From Burkholderiaceae bacterium 16 (lineage in GTDB: Bacteria > Pseudomonadota > Gammaproteobacteria > Burkholderiales > Burkholderiaceae), in contig JYOD01000017.1 of assembly GCA_000955785.1 (NCBI GenBank), forward strand, positions 186,132 to 250,131: a stretch of 64,000 nt of DNA. Reading direction: 5' to 3'. The notes under the pieces were generated by a model that saw nothing but the letters and a program-made list of their open reading frames with translations, was not told the origin of the DNA and did not search any database. The translations under genes and the position numbers were made by a program. This document shows, piece by piece, positions 62,853 to 64,000 of this stretch (position 1 is its first letter; the number at the start of each line of letters is the position of its first letter).

Positions 62853-63926
62853 ATGTTTTCCCGTCGAATGTTGTTCGTTGGCGCATTGCTTGCGTCAGCG
62901 CTGTTTCCCGTCGGCATCGCGCGCGCGCAGGCGCTGGCCTTGTCCGATGCGCAGGCCCGCGCGCTCGGCGTGCGGTTCGAGCCGGTCGCCAGTGCCGCGC
63001 AGCTTGAGATTGGCGCCAGCGGGCGCGTGGTGCTCAGGCCCGATGCGCAGTACGTGGTGGCGGCGCCTTATCCCGGCATGGTCTCGCGCGTGCTGGTGGC
63101 GATCGGCCAGCCGGTGCGCGCCGGCCAGGCGCTTGCCACCTTTGCCAGTCCGCAGTTGTTCGAGGCGGGGCGTGCGCTGGCCGAAGCGCGCTCGCAGGCC
63201 AACCTGGCGCGGCTCGCGCTGGCGCGGGACCGCGGCTTGCATGAAGACGGCATCATCCCCGGCAGCCGCTGGCAGGCCACGCAGGCGCGCGCCGCCGAGG
63301 CGGCGGCGATGGTGCGCGCCCGCGAGGCCGAGATGGGCGCCGCGGGCATCGTGTTCGCCAGTGGCTCGGGCGAACCCCAGCTGGTGGCCGGCCGCGCCGG
63401 GCTGATCGCCGAGGTGAACGCGGTGCCCGGCACGCGCGTGGACAGCGCGGCGCCGTTGTTCCGCATCGTCGATCCCACCGCGCTGGAGCTTGACCTGCTG
63501 GTCGGCCGCGACATGCCGGCCCCAACCGGCGGCGAGCGCGTGGAAGTGCGCCAGCGCGGCACCACCGGCAAGGTGGCCGGCGTGGTGCCGGCGAGCGACG
63601 GCACCGCCGCCGTGCGCGTGCGCGCGGCGCTGGACCAACGCGGCAGCCTGCAGGCCGGCGAAAGCGTGAATGTGATCGTGCACTTGCGTAGCACACCCGA
63701 CGCCACTGGCGCCGGCCGCGCGCGGGTACCGGCTGCCGCGCTGACGTACTGGCGCGGCACGCCCGGCGTGTTCGTGGCGACCAAGTCCGGCGTGCGCTAC
63801 CAGACCGTGGTGGTCGAGGCCGTGGACGATGCCGCGGCGACCGTGCGCGCCGCGCTGCCGGCCGGCACGCGGGTTGCGGTCGGCGGCGTGGGCGCGCTCA
63901 AGGGCATGCTGGCGGGAGGTCAGTGA
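62853..63926 (+). CDS. RND efflux periplasmic adaptor (CusB/CzcB type)
   Basis: 357-residue membrane-fusion protein. Signal peptide to ARAQA; barrel-sandwich part RVVLRPDAQYVVAAPYPGMV, SRVLVAIGQPVRAGQALATF; helical hairpin AEARSQANLARLALARDRGL and ATQARAAEAAAMVRAREAEM; second half LVAGRAGLIAEVNAVPGTRV; beta-barrel VFVATKSGVRYQTVVVEAV. It joins the RND pump to an outer-membrane channel. TTGGAGTCAGGC before ATG. Metal or solvent specificity cannot be told. Its stop overlaps the pump start. Confidence 0.9.
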   Translation: MFSRRMLFVGALLASALFPVGIARAQALALSDAQARALGVRFEPVASAAQLEIGASGRVVLRPDAQYVVAAPYPGMVSRVLVAIGQPVRAGQALATFASPQLFEAGRALAEARSQANLARLALARDRGLHEDGIIPGSRWQATQARAAEAAAMVRAREAEMGAAGIVFASGSGEPQLVAGRAGLIAEVNAVPGTRVDSAAPLFRIVDPTALELDLLVGRDMPAPTGGERVEVRQRGTTGKVAGVVPASDGTAAVRVRAALDQRGSLQAGESVNVIVHLRSTPDATGAGRARVPAAALTYWRGTPGVFVATKSGVRYQTVVVEAVDDAAATVRAALPAGTRVAVGGVGALKGMLAGGQ

Positions 63927-64000
63927 TGCTCGCCGGCCTGATTGAATTCTCCCTGCGCCAGCGGGCGCTGGTGCTGATTGCCGCCAGCGTGCTGGCGGTG
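63926..64000 (+). CDS. RND efflux pump, 5' part only
   Basis: ATG 63926 overlaps the adaptor stop (TGATG). The 25 codons seen read LAGLIEFSLRQRALVLIAAS, the N-terminus of CzcA/CusA-type heavy-metal RND pumps (first cytoplasmic helix and start of helix 1). The gene is cut off by the window end. Confidence 0.8.
   Translation, partial: MLAGLIEFSLRQRALVLIAASVLAV

Overview
The window reads as chromosomal DNA of a high-GC beta-proteobacterium of the Burkholderiales, most likely Cupriavidus or a close relative. This inference rests on two Burkholderia-type trimeric porins, orphan Bug (TctC) receptors, two phasins for polyhydroxyalkanoate granules, a CzcE-like periplasmic protein and an RND metal-efflux operon. 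No rRNA, tRNA, CRISPR array, intact insertion sequence or replication origin was seen.

Layout. 0-7 kb: organic hydroperoxide resistance (ohr), a CzcE-like protein, a porin, a broken methyltransferase, a FUSC membrane protein, a molybdopterin-fold/cytochrome c protein and a frameshifted outer-membrane 'transporter' gene. 7-11 kb: divergent opgG and bglX, for periplasmic glucan synthesis and possible trimming. 11-12.2 kb: a gene graveyard with pieces of an acyl-CoA ligase, an AraC regulator and a transporter. 12.2-19.7 kb: a cluster with a LacI regulator, marked by repeated AAACGTTT palindromes. It holds an SDR, a SnoaL-like protein, a VOC protein, a quinone-oxidoreductase-like MDR, a 2,4'-dihydroxyacetophenone-dioxygenase-like cupin and two very similar Bug receptors. 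20-31 kb: a flavodoxin-like protein, an LprI-like protein, a second porin, a crotonase, the two phasins with a DUF3096 mini-protein, an ABM/SDR pair and an acyl-CoA synthetase.

31-41 kb: a 55-residue membrane protein, a PEBP protein, a GNAT, a type II NADH dehydrogenase-like flavoprotein and a convergent Rrf2 regulator that share a 25-bp operator, an SDR, purT, a homocysteine methyltransferase, a racemase-like protein, a DUF427 protein and an Ap4A phosphorylase-like protein. 41-43 kb: a Fic AMPylase-like gene preceded by a duplicated three-box repeat array. 43-46 kb: the yfiR-yfiN-yfiB c-di-GMP signalling operon. 46-50 kb: a leucine dehydrogenase-like gene, a universal stress protein and tdh-kbl for threonine breakdown. 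50-54.5 kb: a complete sugar/polyol-type ABC transporter. 54.7-62.2 kb: a TetR regulator divergent from hyuA-hyuB and an SsuABC-like ABC transporter, with two matching operators between them. 62.3-64 kb: a His-rich membrane protein, an RND adaptor and the first codons of the RND pump, cut by the window end.

The most testable new observations are the LacI operator set, the Rrf2/NDH-2 operator pair, the TetR/hyu operator pair, the repeat array in front of fic, a leader ORF coupled to lacI and a small membrane-protein gene at 31 kb. All names come from reading the translations; no database search was possible.
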